Shown: positions 26,108-35,842, counted from the stretch's first letter. The stretch is 64,000 nucleotides of DNA from Paenibacillus sp. SY21-1 (GCF_005222705.1 NZ_STGF01000002.1:62001-126000); one strand, 5' to 3'. Numbers and translations: made by a program. The notes: generated by a model from the sequence alone, not told the origin.

Positions 26108-27238
26108 TTAATCGCCTACCGGAAACCAGCCCGGCGAATGAACGATTGCCTGCCACAACGGAGTCGGCACAACCAATTCGTCCTGATCAGTCCTCTGAAT
26201 GACCTTGCGAATCGTGGACTGCTTTCCTGACGCGACCTTCTCGACCCAATCCGGCTCTATAATCAGTTCGCGCCCAATGGCCACGAGCGGCACGCCAGTT
26301 TCCAAAGCTTCAACGGCATGCTCGGGTGTAACTACGGCCCCGACACCGATTACCGGCACCTGTGCCCCAACACGCTCTTGAATCCATTCCAGACGCGTTT
26401 TGCTTTCATCAGCACCGCGCCGCGGCTTCGAGCGGAAATCGTTCAGCGAAACATGAAGATAGTCAAGCTCCTTCTCGCTAAGCGCATCAAGCAGCTTGAA
26501 CGTGTCCTCCATCGTCAGTCCAGGCTCGGTAGCTTCTTCCGGCGAAAAGCGATAGCCAACCAGAAACTCACCACTCGCATGCTCAGCCGCTGCCCGTTTC
26601 ACCTCATCCACGACGGCCAGCGGGAAGCTTAGCCTTTTCTCCAAGCTGCCGCCCCAACGATCCTCGCGCACATTGCTCTGAGGGGAATAAAATTGCTGCA
26701 GCAAATAACCGTTGGCGCCGTGAATTTCCACGCCGTCAAAGCCCGCCTCGACCGCGCGTCTGGTCGTGTCCCCAAAGTGGCCAATGATGGCTTCAATCTC
26801 TTCATCGCGCAAGGCGCGCGGCAGCGCTCTGTCGTGCTGCTCCGATCGCACCGCGCTGGCGCTCACAACGTCCTGGTTCGGCACCAGCCCAGGCGGGCAT
26901 TCACGTCCGCCATGAAAAATTTGCAGAATCGCCTTGGCGCCATTTTGCTTAATCGTTGAAGCAAGGCGCGCCAAGCCCGGAACCATATCGTCGGATGCTC
27001 CCGAGAATTCGCCTGCGAAGCCTTTTCCATTAGGCGATACATAGATACATGCCGTTACGACCATGCCTGCACCGTTCGCCCGGCGAGCATAATAGGCAAG
27101 CTCCGATTCGGATACAGTACCATCTTCATTCGATGCAAAATTAGTCATCGGCGCCATAACGATCCGATTTTTCAGCATCGTGCCGTTCTTAAATGTGAAG
27201 CTTTCAAATAGCGGCTTATAGGCAGCGTTTATGCTCAT
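26108..27238 (-). CDS. NADH:flavin oxidoreductase, Old Yellow Enzyme family
   Basis: FMN-dependent ene-reductase-like TIM barrel of 376 residues. It starts YKPLFESFTFKNGTMLKNRI, followed by VMAPMTNFAS (flavin-contact), ILQIFHGGREC (substrate-side His), EIHGANGYLLQQFYSPQSN (family signature) and VIGVGAVVTPEHA with VAIGRELI (phosphate binding). The ATG has GAGG about 9 bases upstream. Such enzymes reduce electrophilic alkenes or nitro compounds. A near-perfect promoter with overlapping ACTGT/ACAGT repeats suggests local repressor control. Confidence 0.92.
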   Translation of the reverse strand: MSINAAYKPLFESFTFKNGTMLKNRIVMAPMTNFASNEDGTVSESELAYYARRANGAGMVVTACIYVSPNGKGFAGEFSGASDDMVPGLARLASTIKQNGAKAILQIFHGGRECPPGLVPNQDVVSASAVRSEQHDRALPRALRDEEIEAIIGHFGDTTRRAVEAGFDGVEIHGANGYLLQQFYSPQSNVREDRWGGSLEKRLSFPLAVVDEVKRAAAEHASGEFLVGYRFSPEEATEPGLTMEDTFKLLDALSEKELDYLHVSLNDFRSKPRRGADESKTRLEWIQERVGAQVPVIGVGAVVTPEHAVEALETGVPLVAIGRELIIEPDWVEKVASGKQSTIRKVIQRTDQDELVVPTPLWQAIVHSPGWFPVGD

Positions 27239-27278
27239 ATCATAAATACCTCATTTCTCATGTCTGTTGACCGATTCA

Positions 27279-27332
27279 AACTGTAACTGCAATTAATACT
27301 GTTATAATAAATGATACAGTTAGCAATGTCAA
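27279..27332 (-). promoter_or_regulatory. sigma-A promoter with overlapping ACTGT operator
   Basis: On the minus strand TTGACA (27327-27332), 17 bases, TATTAT (27304-27309). AACTGTA and TACAGTT-type repeats at 27279-27322 flank and overlap the -10. This fits a TetR- or MarR-type operator. The regulator is not identified. Confidence 0.65.
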
Positions 27333-27359
27333 GCAACGAACGGAGACGACTAGCACACA

Positions 27360-27407
27360 GACAGGACCGCCCGGCAGGCCATCATGCACCTGCCGGGCGA
27401 TCCTGTC
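27360..27407 (-). terminator. strong hairpin after the SLH gene
   Basis: GACAGGACCGCCCGGCAGG pairs with its near-perfect reverse complement ending at 27407 across a 10-base loop. No T run follows, so it may be a 3'-protecting structure rather than an intrinsic terminator. Confidence 0.5.
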
Positions 27408-27421
27408 ATATGAATTCGTTA

Positions 27422-29230
27422 TTATGGCTGCTCCATCAACAGCTTATACACGACCTGTGCAGCTTCTGCCCGATTGGAGGTACCTTGCGGCACAAACAGA
27501 CTGTCTGCTCTTCCATGGACAATCCCTAGCGCTGCCGCTTTCTTAACGTCGCTGGACGCCCACGCGCTTACTGCTGCAAGATCCTTAAAGCTCGAAGCTG
27601 AAACTTCAGGTACGCTGCCATGCTTCAACTCGTAAGCCCGAACAATAAGCGCTGCAAGCTCCTCTCTTGTTATACTTGCCGAAGGCGCAAATCGTTCGGC
27701 GCTTCTTCCCTTGATTAGCCCGGCCTTGACGGCGATGCTCACATCCTTCGCATACCAAGCGCCTTCAGGCACGTCCGCAAATGTCGCGTCTCCCTGTTCA
27801 GTCAGTCCAAGCGCTCTGACGAGCAAGGAAGTAAACTCCGCACGCGTTACAATGCTTCCTGGTTCAAACTTGCGTTCGCTTGTGCCGCTGACGACTTGTC
27901 TGGCGGCAAGAACCTTGATGGCATCGGAAGCCCAGAAGTCTGCGCGGACATCTGTAAACGTCTTGTTAATCTCCAGCAAAGCATACGTGCTAAAGTGGTT
28001 AATTTCCGCGGTTATTTTCCCATCCGCATAGGCGCTATCCACATATTGCGGCTTTCCTTCACCTGACAAATAATAAATGCCTGTAAGCTTCGGGTTTAAT
28101 GCGGGATCTACATTGAACTGCACCGTTAGCGGAAATTCAAACGCACGAAGCGGATGAACACCGCCATTTACGTCCCGCACATACATGCTAAACTCATATA
28201 CATGACCTGCTTGAACGGCGGCCGTCAAATCTCCGCTTAACGTTTCTGCCGTCTCGGCCAGCTTTGCCGCTTGAACAGGAATCGTCTCAAGCATCAGCAC
28301 GCCGCCTTTTAACGTCTCGTCTGCTACAATCCCCGCAAGCTGCTGCAGAACGGCTGACGGCACGGTCATTTGCAAGCCGGCTGCTTCTACAACCAGCTCA
28401 CGCTCGCCAAGCAGCTCGGCCGCATTGGAAGGCAAGCTTACCTTTGTGGCTCCTGAAGCAAGTTTCACAATGGCCTTGTCCCCTGCCCCGCTTCCCAATT
28501 CGCTGGCTGTAATGACGAGCGTATCCGCAGCCGCGGTTGAAGTCGGAGCCGGCGTCGAGCCTGTAGCTGGACTTGGCGTTGGATTCGTTGTTGGGCTCGG
28601 CGACGAACTTGGTGTCGGACTACCCGTCGGACTTGCTGTTGGACTCCCGGTTGGACTCGTCGAAGGGCTAGGCGTGGGGCTAGCCGTCGGACTCGTGGTT
28701 GGGCTTGGCGTCGGGCTGCTTGAAGGACTCGGCGTCGGCGTGGCCGCCACTCCAATGGTCAGCTCCGCGCCGGCGGCGAGTTTCGTTTGGACCAACTTAG
28801 AATCCACAAGCTGCACCTGCTTTAGCGAGATGGCAGATAAAGCCGTTGACTTCACCTTGAAGGTAAAGGTTGCAAGCTCCGAGCTCCCATTGACCGTTGC
28901 TGTGGAGCCCGTCTTCGTATGAGCGAATACGAGATGGCTGCCGCCTTCACTCGACAGCTTGACCGGCACTTTAAAGCCGGACAATGCGGTGCGCTCGCTT
29001 CCCGTCACGAACTCCAATGCTGTGGCATTGTAATAGAGCTTAAATTCAAAGGCGTATAAATCGGTAAAATCAGTTCCTTTAACCGTTATCGTTATTTCGT
29101 CGCCAACAGCCGGCTTTTCGTTCGATGCAGCCAGAGCCAGCGACGGAGCTTGCGCCGCATTCGCTCCTGCCGGTAGCAGAAGGGTGAAAACCAGCAGCAA
29201 GCTGCACCATATGTGGATTTTACGTTTCAT
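27422..29230 (-). CDS. cohesin-domain, SLH-anchored surface protein
   Basis: Secreted protein of about 602 residues. In order: signal peptide (about 1-26, ending AGANA), cohesin-like beta domain (about 29-161; LALAASNEKPAVGDEITITV, FEFKLYYNATALEFV), a low-complexity Pro/Ser/Thr linker (about 162-234), a middle beta domain (about 236-420), and three S-layer homology repeats to the end (TRAE, TREE and NRAE motifs). SLH repeats bind pyruvylated cell-wall polymer, so the cohesin is held at the surface. It follows the cohesin-dockerin-amidase gene by 28 bases with GGAGGAG before its ATG, so they are one operon. It could anchor the amidase through its dockerin. Confidence 0.88.
   Translation of the reverse strand: MKRKIHIWCSLLLVFTLLLPAGANAAQAPSLALAASNEKPAVGDEITITVKGTDFTDLYAFEFKLYYNATALEFVTGSERTALSGFKVPVKLSSEGGSHLVFAHTKTGSTATVNGSSELATFTFKVKSTALSAISLKQVQLVDSKLVQTKLAAGAELTIGVAATPTPSPSSSPTPSPTTSPTASPTPSPSTSPTGSPTASPTGSPTPSSSPSPTTNPTPSPATGSTPAPTSTAAADTLVITASELGSGAGDKAIVKLASGATKVSLPSNAAELLGERELVVEAAGLQMTVPSAVLQQLAGIVADETLKGGVLMLETIPVQAAKLAETAETLSGDLTAAVQAGHVYEFSMYVRDVNGGVHPLRAFEFPLTVQFNVDPALNPKLTGIYYLSGEGKPQYVDSAYADGKITAEINHFSTYALLEINKTFTDVRADFWASDAIKVLAARQVVSGTSERKFEPGSIVTRAEFTSLLVRALGLTEQGDATFADVPEGAWYAKDVSIAVKAGLIKGRSAERFAPSASITREELAALIVRAYELKHGSVPEVSASSFKDLAAVSAWASSDVKKAAALGIVHGRADSLFVPQGTSNRAEAAQVVYKLLMEQP
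28529..28747 (-). repeat. degenerate short tandem repeat encoding Pro/Ser/Thr linker
   Basis: About 220 bases of imperfect 12-base units that encode (S/T)PTxSP-type steps, residues about 162-234 of the surface protein. The repeat is likely to vary in length between strains. Such linkers hold a surface domain away from the wall and may be glycosylated. Confidence 0.75.
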
Positions 29231-29258
29231 AGGACCGTACTCCTCCTCTCAGGTTTCA

Positions 29259-31559
29259 TTATGCTGCGGGCTGAAGTCCGGCAGCCGGCTGCTCTTCCAG
29301 TACCGGAAGGGCGGGCGCTTGTGGAGGAGCTTCGCGATGATGGGTGTGCTGCTCGTAGGAATAGGCCAGCTTAATGAGCGTGCCTTCATCGAAAGGACGA
29401 CCAAGCAATTCAAGATTTTGCGGCAGCTTCGGATTCGCTCCGTTATCTACAAAGCCCATCGGCACGGAAATAGCCGGGAAGCCGGAGAACGGACTGAGTC
29501 GGTTGGCGTTGCCTGCGCTGGTTCCAGTCAAGCTGGTCGGCGGATTCGCGGTTGAAGGATAGAGCAGCGCATCCAGATTGTTGTCGGCCATAACTTTTAG
29601 CAGCGACTCCTGCGTAATTTTCGGGCGCGTAAGAAGAATCTCTTTGTACGCCGTATTCGTAGCCAAATCCTCAATATTGTTACGGGTGATGTAAGAGCTT
29701 TTTTGGCTGGCCAGCATATCCGTATCCGATGCAATAATATCCGCCAATGATTTGTACGGCACTTTGGTGTCAGGAACGGTATTAATATATTTGGCAAAAT
29801 AATCGTTAAGCTGCGACTTGAATTCATATCCGCTTAGGCTGCCGTAACTCAAAATAGTAGATAGATTCGGCACTTCCACATCGATGACAGTTGCACCGGC
29901 TTTGCCCATGTCTTCAATGGCCTTATTAGTCAGACCAATGACTTTCGTATTGGTACCCATCACTGAAGAGGCCCGGATGACGCCAATTCGCGCTCCCCTC
30001 AAGCCGTCGGCATCAAGAAACTGGGTATAGGTCGTCGGCGTTTTTCCAACGCTGTACAACGTCGCCGCATCGTCAGGGTCATAGCCCTTCATGACGTCCA
30101 TGGAAATCGCGATATCCTCAACCGTTCTCGCAATCGGGCCGCCTACATCCTGAGTCAATGCCAGCGGTATGATGCCCTCGCGGCTCGTAAGCCCGATTGT
30201 CGGACGCAAGCCGACGAGGTTATTGTACGAAGAAGGGACACGAATCGAGCCGCCGGTATCCGTACCCAATCCGATTACGCCGAAGTTTGCCGCCAGCGCC
30301 GCTCCTGTGCCGCCTGAGGAGCCGCCTGGATTTTTGGTCAGGTCATAAGGGTTCAACGTTTGCCCGCCTAGTGAGCTGACTGTGGACAATCCAAATGCAA
30401 ACTCATGCAGGTTTGCTTTAGCCAGAATAATCGCTCCAGCCTCTTTCAGCTTCTCGACCATAAAAGCGTCGCTTGTCGTAAAATTATCTTTCAGGCAAGT
30501 ACAGCCCGCTGTAGTCGCCATTCCAATCGTATTGTAATTATCTTTGACGATAATCGGAATGCCGTGCAGCAAGCCCCGCGGCCCTTTCTCTGCACGCTCT
30601 TGATCCAGCTCCTGCGCTATTTTGAGCGCATCCGGATTAGTAGAGATGATAGATTTAAGCATAGGACCATTCTTGTCATAAGCATCAATGCGAGCCAAAT
30701 ACATCTCCACCAGTTGTTCAGCGGTCAATGTGCCTGCTGCCATCGCATTCTGAATGTCCATAACTGACGCCTCCATAACGTCAAATGGCGTACCTGCATC
30801 AAATGCAATCAGCTTGCCCAGCGCAGCCAAATCGGCAATTTCAATAATGCCGTTGGCATCATGGTCGGCTGCCGAAACTCTTGGCCAATCTGCATGCTCC
30901 GAGCTAATGCCAAAATACGAGATTAATATTGCCAGATCGCCAATATCTACTACGCTGTTGCCGTTTAAATCTCCTTTAACCCCCGTATCCAACGCCGCTA
31001 TCGAAATGCCATGCGCCGTTTGCTGGGCTACCGTCACATCCCCTGAATTTTCCAAGCCAAGCTCCGCCGAAACTTGAATCTGATTGATTCCGGCTCTTGC
31101 CTTCGCCTTGAACGTAATAATCAGCGCTTTGTCGCCGCTCTGCAGAGCTGTGTCAGACGCCGCCGTAACGACCGTCACCTGGCCGATTCCCTTGCTGTCA
31201 CTGACGATCTGTGTTTTCTCGTCACCTGCGGCTGCAGCTATGTACTCGAATAACGAAGTATTATACTGAATCTCGAATTTACCGGCTTTTACACCGCTCT
31301 CGATGGAGGCAAGCGCTACATGAACATCGAAGGTTTCGTTTACCCGCGCTAGAACCGGTCCGCTTAATACAAGCGAAGGAGAACCTGCTGCCAGCGCCAA
31401 CACATTGTCTGCTATTGGAACTTCCTGTTCGGGTGTGACTGTCGTAATTTCCTCTTGTGCCGCATAAACTTGTAGAGGACTAGCCGCCATAGCCAGCGTC
31501 GTGAATAGCGAAGCAGATATTACGGCTGCTCCAAGCTTCCTCATCCAATTGATTTTCAT
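29259..31559 (-). CDS. secreted amidase with cohesin and dockerin domains
   Basis: Exported protein of 766 residues. Signal peptide about 1-34; cohesin-like domain (about 61-190; LVLSGPVLARVNETFDVHVA); dockerin-type calcium repeats (GDLNGNSVVDIGDLAILISY at about 196-215 and DHDANGIIEIADLAALGKLI at 232-251); then an amidase-signature domain (about 260-740). The catalytic triad is present: Lys339 (IPIIVKDN), cis-Ser414 (GGSSGG) and nucleophile Ser438 (TDTGGSIR), with the typical 24-residue Ser-Ser spacing. It should hydrolyse an amide outside the cell. The substrate, such as a peptide-like or aryl amide, is unknown. The combination of both partner domains with an amidase is unusual. Confidence 0.88.
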   Translation of the reverse strand: MKINWMRKLGAAVISASLFTTLAMAASPLQVYAAQEEITTVTPEQEVPIADNVLALAAGSPSLVLSGPVLARVNETFDVHVALASIESGVKAGKFEIQYNTSLFEYIAAAAGDEKTQIVSDSKGIGQVTVVTAASDTALQSGDKALIITFKAKARAGINQIQVSAELGLENSGDVTVAQQTAHGISIAALDTGVKGDLNGNSVVDIGDLAILISYFGISSEHADWPRVSAADHDANGIIEIADLAALGKLIAFDAGTPFDVMEASVMDIQNAMAAGTLTAEQLVEMYLARIDAYDKNGPMLKSIISTNPDALKIAQELDQERAEKGPRGLLHGIPIIVKDNYNTIGMATTAGCTCLKDNFTTSDAFMVEKLKEAGAIILAKANLHEFAFGLSTVSSLGGQTLNPYDLTKNPGGSSGGTGAALAANFGVIGLGTDTGGSIRVPSSYNNLVGLRPTIGLTSREGIIPLALTQDVGGPIARTVEDIAISMDVMKGYDPDDAATLYSVGKTPTTYTQFLDADGLRGARIGVIRASSVMGTNTKVIGLTNKAIEDMGKAGATVIDVEVPNLSTILSYGSLSGYEFKSQLNDYFAKYINTVPDTKVPYKSLADIIASDTDMLASQKSSYITRNNIEDLATNTAYKEILLTRPKITQESLLKVMADNNLDALLYPSTANPPTSLTGTSAGNANRLSPFSGFPAISVPMGFVDNGANPKLPQNLELLGRPFDEGTLIKLAYSYEQHTHHREAPPQAPALPVLEEQPAAGLQPAA

Positions 31560-31604
31560 AAGATCCCTCCAAAAAAAGTTAACTAACTTAACATTAGTTT
31601 CTTC

Positions 31605-31633
31605 AGTATAGGAAGGAACTGTCCAACTATCAA
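31605..31633 (-). promoter_or_regulatory. sigma-A promoter of amidase-SLH operon
   Basis: On the minus strand TTGATA (31628-31633), 17 bases, TATACT (31605-31610), about 45 bases before the ATG, which itself has GGAGGG upstream. The 304-base gap to the next gene otherwise holds AT-rich DNA and, at 31747-31761, the short palindrome GTGAAATACATTCAC. Confidence 0.6.
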
Positions 31634-31863
31634 CCGAAAAAAAGACTGAAAAATCGTTTTCATAGGTTTATTTCTATCATTTACTTAACATTTCATTTGC
31701 ATTCTAGCTTTTTCATGTATATTTGTGTTATATATATTAACATATAGTGAAATACATTCACGCAGCCATCTCTGCCCTGTTTCACTATCTTCATGAAGGG
31801 GTAATACGAATTAACTATCCGTATAGGGAGAAACAAACAACCCATTAAGAGGAGGACAAGCTT

Positions 31864-32100
31864 ATGGAGTATATTTTGAACCAAACATTCGAGAACGAGG
31901 ACATTTATATGGATGACAAGCATTATATCGGGTGCTCTTTTCGAAATTGCACGATCCATATTACATCGTTGAATTTCAATTACGACCGCTGCACCTTCAA
32001 AGGCTCCAAATTCAAATTAAGCAGCAAAGTATTCATGCTGAGACACGTCTATTCGCTGCTGCCGTCCTCACTCACGGCTCATTCGGTTGTTCAAGCCTGA
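31864..32100 (+). CDS. 78-residue protein with pentapeptide-like stretch
   Basis: Small protein whose middle (YIGCSFRNCTIHITSLNFNY, about 21-40, continuing DRCTFKGSKF) looks like short beta-strand steps of the pentapeptide type. The C-terminal 25 residues do not. The ATG has AGAGGAGG 8 bases upstream. I do not recognise the function. It stands alone between the amidase operon (divergent) and the receptor gene (convergent). Confidence 0.6.
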   Translation: MEYILNQTFENEDIYMDDKHYIGCSFRNCTIHITSLNFNYDRCTFKGSKFKLSSKVFMLRHVYSLLPSSLTAHSVVQA

Positions 32101-32116
32101 TGATATACGATGATAT

Positions 32117-32174
32117 ACAAAAAAACAGGGCGATGAGATTCGGCAGACCAAGCTGCCGCCACATCTCATCGCCC
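32117..32174 (-). terminator. terminator of the second chemosensory operon
   Basis: GGGCGATGAGAT pairs perfectly with ATCTCATCGCCC, enclosing CGGCAG/CTGCCG, and on the minus strand is followed by a run of seven Ts. It lies 7 bases after the receptor stop and could also serve the small plus-strand gene. Confidence 0.9.
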
Positions 32175-32180
32175 TATTCA

Positions 32181-33770
32181 TTAAGCTATTCTGAAAGCTG
32201 AAACACTGTGCTGCAGATCGTCCGCGAGCTGCGCAAGCGATTGGGCCGTAGCCGCCGTTTGCTCGCTGCTGGCCGCCGCTTCCTCCGTTGCCGCAGAAAT
32301 ATTTTCCACTGAAGCCAGCACCGTAGTAGCCTGCGCCGCCTGCTCCTCGCTCGCCGCTGCAATTTCGGATACGCGATGGCCCGTATCGTTGACCATTGCC
32401 GCAATCCGCTCGAACGCCTGGCCTGTTTTCTCCGATAATGACGCGCTTTCCTCCACCGCTCCGACGCTGCGCTTCGTATTGTCCTGCATACCCTGAATAA
32501 TAGACGTAATTTGTTTGGTCGCTTCCCCGCTTCGCTCCGCAAGCTTGCGCACCTCGTCCGCTACGACCGCAAAGCCGCGTCCCTGCTCTCCCGCTCTTGC
32601 CGCTTCGATAGCGGCGTTAAGGGCAAGCAAATTCGTCTGATCCGCAATATCCTCAATGACCTCTATAATATCGCCGATCTGATGGGAATCCTGCTCCAGC
32701 TTAGCCATTTGCACACGAACGCCCTCCATGCTCGTTAACGAAGAATCAATAACGGCTCGTCCTTCCTTCGAGAGGCTCATCGCCGAGCTGGACAGCTCGG
32801 AAGCCTGCTCCGTGCTGACGGCTACCGACTGAATGGCCTGCGTCAGCTCGCCAAACAATTCGCTTATCGTTTGCGCGGAGCTGGCCTGCGAAGAGCTGCT
32901 TCCGGCAATTTCCTGGGTGCTGGCCGATATCTCCTCTGCCGCTGCGGCAACGCTGTGGGAGGAGGAAATAATGCTGCCAACCGTTACGTTAAGCCTTTCG
33001 ATCATATTGTTAAACGACTGGGCCAGCATGCCCACTTCATCCTTCGTCGCAAGCTCGGATTTCTCGCGCAAATCGCCGTCTGCGACCCGATTGGCCAGCT
33101 TGACGATCTGCTCCAGCGGCTTGGCGATCATCCTCGCCAACAAAATGCCAAGGAAGATGCAGAAAAGGAAGGAAACGACGATGACGGCAATGGTAATCGC
33201 CGAGGAAGATTTGAACAAGCTCGCTCCCGCATCGTTGGCTTCGCTTGCCTCCTCGATCATAATGCTGACGCTGCCCTCGAACAAATCTCTAACCTGATTT
33301 CCTACCTCTACCAAACGCCCGTTAATCAGCGCCCTGAGCTCCTCCAGCTTGCCTTCGCGACCGAGCTGGATGCCTTCATCGTAAATGACGTTGTACTGCT
33401 GCCATAGCGCATCAAACGGATCGATCAGCCGCCTCGCATCTTCGCTTAGCTTGGTGCTGCGATACACGGCTACATTTTCCTCCAGCAAGCGCCTCGTATC
33501 GTCCGCCTTGTTGATAAGCTCCATGCGTGCCTGTTCCGTATCGGCCATATAAACGTCGCGAATCGTAATGCGCATGCGGTTATAATTCACAAGCGCGCTC
33601 TGAATCTCGCTGGTCGGAATCAGGTTATTGTTGTACATATCGTCCTGACTGTCGTTAATCTGCCCCAAATTATACATGCCGAACAAACCGACTACTCCGA
33701 TAATAACGGCCAATACCAGAAATGCGGAAATGAGCTTTGTAGCAATTTTCAAATTATTGAACCAACCCAT
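32181..33770 (-). CDS. methyl-accepting chemotaxis protein
   Basis: Chemoreceptor of 529 residues: membrane helix 1 (about 10-31), four-helix-bundle-type extracellular domain, membrane helix 2 (about 187-213), HAMP domain (about 213-265), and the cytoplasmic signalling hairpin with tip sequence [20 protein letters not shown] and [16 protein letters not shown]. The C-terminus ends HSVSAFRIA without a receptor-tethering pentapeptide. I chose the ATG at 33768-33770 (GGGGAGG upstream) over the TTG three codons earlier. It is the last gene of the cheY-HTH-cheW-cheA-mcp operon. The ligand is unknown. Confidence 0.93.
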   Translation of the reverse strand: MGWFNNLKIATKLISAFLVLAVIIGVVGLFGMYNLGQINDSQDDMYNNNLIPTSEIQSALVNYNRMRITIRDVYMADTEQARMELINKADDTRRLLEENVAVYRSTKLSEDARRLIDPFDALWQQYNVIYDEGIQLGREGKLEELRALINGRLVEVGNQVRDLFEGSVSIMIEEASEANDAGASLFKSSSAITIAVIVVSFLFCIFLGILLARMIAKPLEQIVKLANRVADGDLREKSELATKDEVGMLAQSFNNMIERLNVTVGSIISSSHSVAAAAEEISASTQEIAGSSSSQASSAQTISELFGELTQAIQSVAVSTEQASELSSSAMSLSKEGRAVIDSSLTSMEGVRVQMAKLEQDSHQIGDIIEVIEDIADQTNLLALNAAIEAARAGEQGRGFAVVADEVRKLAERSGEATKQITSIIQGMQDNTKRSVGAVEESASLSEKTGQAFERIAAMVNDTGHRVSEIAAASEEQAAQATTVLASVENISAATEEAAASSEQTAATAQSLAQLADDLQHSVSAFRIA

Positions 33771-33809
33771 GACTGTCAACCTCCCCAGTTTATCAAGCCT
33801 GCTTGCGAC

Positions 33810-35828
33810 CTACAGTGAACTCGCCCTTCTAAGCACGCCGCCTGTTTCCAAAATCAGTGCGATGCCCCCGTTCCCGAGTATAGTGGCCCCTGTAATGCCC
33901 TCGATCTTGCCTATGTATTGCCCCAGCGATTTAATGACGATCTCCTGATTGCCAAGCAGCTCGTCGACGCATAAAGCCAGCCGCTTCTCCGCTCTGCCGA
34001 TGATGACAACCGGAACCTTCGCATAGCTTTGCCGATCCCGCTCATACCCGAGCAGCTCGTGCAGCCATATCATCGGGATGACTTGATTCCGTATCGTCAC
34101 GACCGGCCTGCCTCTAAGCTGATTGATTTGCTTTTGCTCAATTCTCATGATCTCCACAATAGAGCTTGTCGGCACGATCAAGAGTTGAGCGCTTACCTTA
34201 ACAAGCAGCCCGGATGTAATGGCCATCGTAAGCGGCAGCCTGATCGTAAAAACCGTTCCCGCTCCAACCGTCGTTTCGATGTCGATAATGCCGTTTAGAC
34301 GTTCGATCTCCGTCCGTACGATGTCCATGCCGACGCCTCTTCCCGAAACGTCGCTCACCTTCGCCGCAGTAGAGAAGCCGGGGTGAAAAATAAGCTGAAG
34401 CAGCTTCTGCTCGTCAAGCAGCATCGCTTCCTCCTGTGTAATGACCCCCTTGTCGATTGCCGATTGCCGAATTTTTCGCGAATCGATGCCCGCTCCATCA
34501 TCGCTCAATTTGATGACAACCTGGTTGTTCTCATGCGTCGCCCGAATGAGCAGCCTGCCTTTTTTATCCTTGCCGGCCGCCTCCCTGACATCGGGCTTCT
34601 CAATGCCATGATCGACCGCATTACGAATCAGATGAATTAACGGATCGCCGATTTCCTCGATCAGGTTGCGGTCAAGCTCCGTGTTGCCTCCTTCCATCAC
34701 CAGCTCGATTTCCTTGTGCAGCGTTTGCGCCAAATCTCTGACCATGCGGGGAAATCGGCTGAACAGCTGCTCAAGCGGCAGCATGCGGACCTTCATCATA
34801 TTCTCCTGAAGCTCGCCAACAAGCTTCGAGATATGATCGCTTATTTCGGTAAGCGAGCCAACGCTTTCTTTCGGCCCTTTTTCCCGTTTAAGCACGGTCA
34901 CGGCTTGTCCCAGTCTCGTCTGATCAATGACAAGCTCGCCGAGCAGGTTAAGCACGTTTTCCAGACGCTCCACATTTACCCGAATAGTCTGAGATTTTGT
35001 GCGAGCGCCTGCTGTCAAAGCTTTGTCACCTGCTTCAATCATATCCTTGTCCGGATCAGAATCGCTTCCTTCGCACGCTTCCGCTCCCGGCGAACTCAAG
35101 GCTTCTATAGGCCGGACGGCCACCTCGTGAATATCGATCAAAGCGGCAACCATTTGATGAAGCTCTTCCGCATCGCAATCCGTGGCAATCAACCACATAG
35201 CCGGCGCCATTCTTCCGCCAGCCGAATCGCCTGTCTCTTCGCCGGACTGCCACAGGATGTCGCTTAAGCCTTGGAGCTTGGCGGTAATGACCGCCATTCT
35301 CGCCTCCGGCATCATGCATTCCTCGCTTAGCCTTACCGTAATTCCGTATGTATGGCGGTCCTTCCCTTTATACAAAGCCATAGTGGCAAACGCTTCCGCA
35401 GGAAAGCTCTCCGCAAGCGGCTCCTGGCGCTTCAAGGCTCCCTTTCCTTTAGGCTCGTCAAACTGCTTGAGCTTGGCGATAACAGGCGCGGAATCCGCCA
35501 GCTCCGCTCCAGCCAGAATACTCTGCTGCAGCAGCTTCAGAAAATCGAGGCATTCAAAAAATAGATTGGTAAGCCCGGAGCTAAGCTCCAGATCGTCCCG
35601 CCGCAAACGATCGAGCAAATGCTCCAGCTCATGCGTTAAATTTTTTAATTCCACATACCCCATCGCCGCAGACGATCCCTTGATCGTATGGGCTGCCCGG
35701 AACAGACTCTGGAGACTATGGGCCTGCGCCCCTCCTTGCTCCAGTTTTAAGATTTCCTCTTCCATCAGGCTCAGCTGCTCGTCAAGCTCTTCGAGAAAAA
35801 TAGCATTCAAATCATAGGAATCCGACAT
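33810..35828 (-). CDS. cheA: chemotaxis histidine kinase CheA (module 2)
   Basis: Receptor-coupled histidine kinase of about 672 residues. HPt domain with phospho-accepting His47 in LFRAAHTIKGSS, a CheY-docking-like region (about 130-230), dimerisation helices (about 270-340), ATPase domain with LIHLIRNAVDHGIE, DDGAGID and SGRGVGMDIV, and a CheW-like C-terminus. The ATG at 35826-35828 has GGAGGTGAG upstream. It lies 14 bases after cheW. It is divergent enough from the CheA at 1194-3185 to be an old duplication or a separate acquisition. It presumably phosphorylates the CheY at 36525. Confidence 0.93.
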   Translation of the reverse strand: MSDSYDLNAIFLEELDEQLSLMEEEILKLEQGGAQAHSLQSLFRAAHTIKGSSAAMGYVELKNLTHELEHLLDRLRRDDLELSSGLTNLFFECLDFLKLLQQSILAGAELADSAPVIAKLKQFDEPKGKGALKRQEPLAESFPAEAFATMALYKGKDRHTYGITVRLSEECMMPEARMAVITAKLQGLSDILWQSGEETGDSAGGRMAPAMWLIATDCDAEELHQMVAALIDIHEVAVRPIEALSSPGAEACEGSDSDPDKDMIEAGDKALTAGARTKSQTIRVNVERLENVLNLLGELVIDQTRLGQAVTVLKREKGPKESVGSLTEISDHISKLVGELQENMMKVRMLPLEQLFSRFPRMVRDLAQTLHKEIELVMEGGNTELDRNLIEEIGDPLIHLIRNAVDHGIEKPDVREAAGKDKKGRLLIRATHENNQVVIKLSDDGAGIDSRKIRQSAIDKGVITQEEAMLLDEQKLLQLIFHPGFSTAAKVSDVSGRGVGMDIVRTEIERLNGIIDIETTVGAGTVFTIRLPLTMAITSGLLVKVSAQLLIVPTSSIVEIMRIEQKQINQLRGRPVVTIRNQVIPMIWLHELLGYERDRQSYAKVPVVIIGRAEKRLALCVDELLGNQEIVIKSLGQYIGKIEGITGATILGNGGIALILETGGVLRRASSL

Positions 35829-35842
35829 TACGCTCACCTCCA

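Noticed and set aside
28425..28922. 165-codon plus-strand frame with Gly/Val/Leu repeats
   Set aside because: It is the antisense of the repetitive linker in the surface protein. The frame stays open only because of the repeat.
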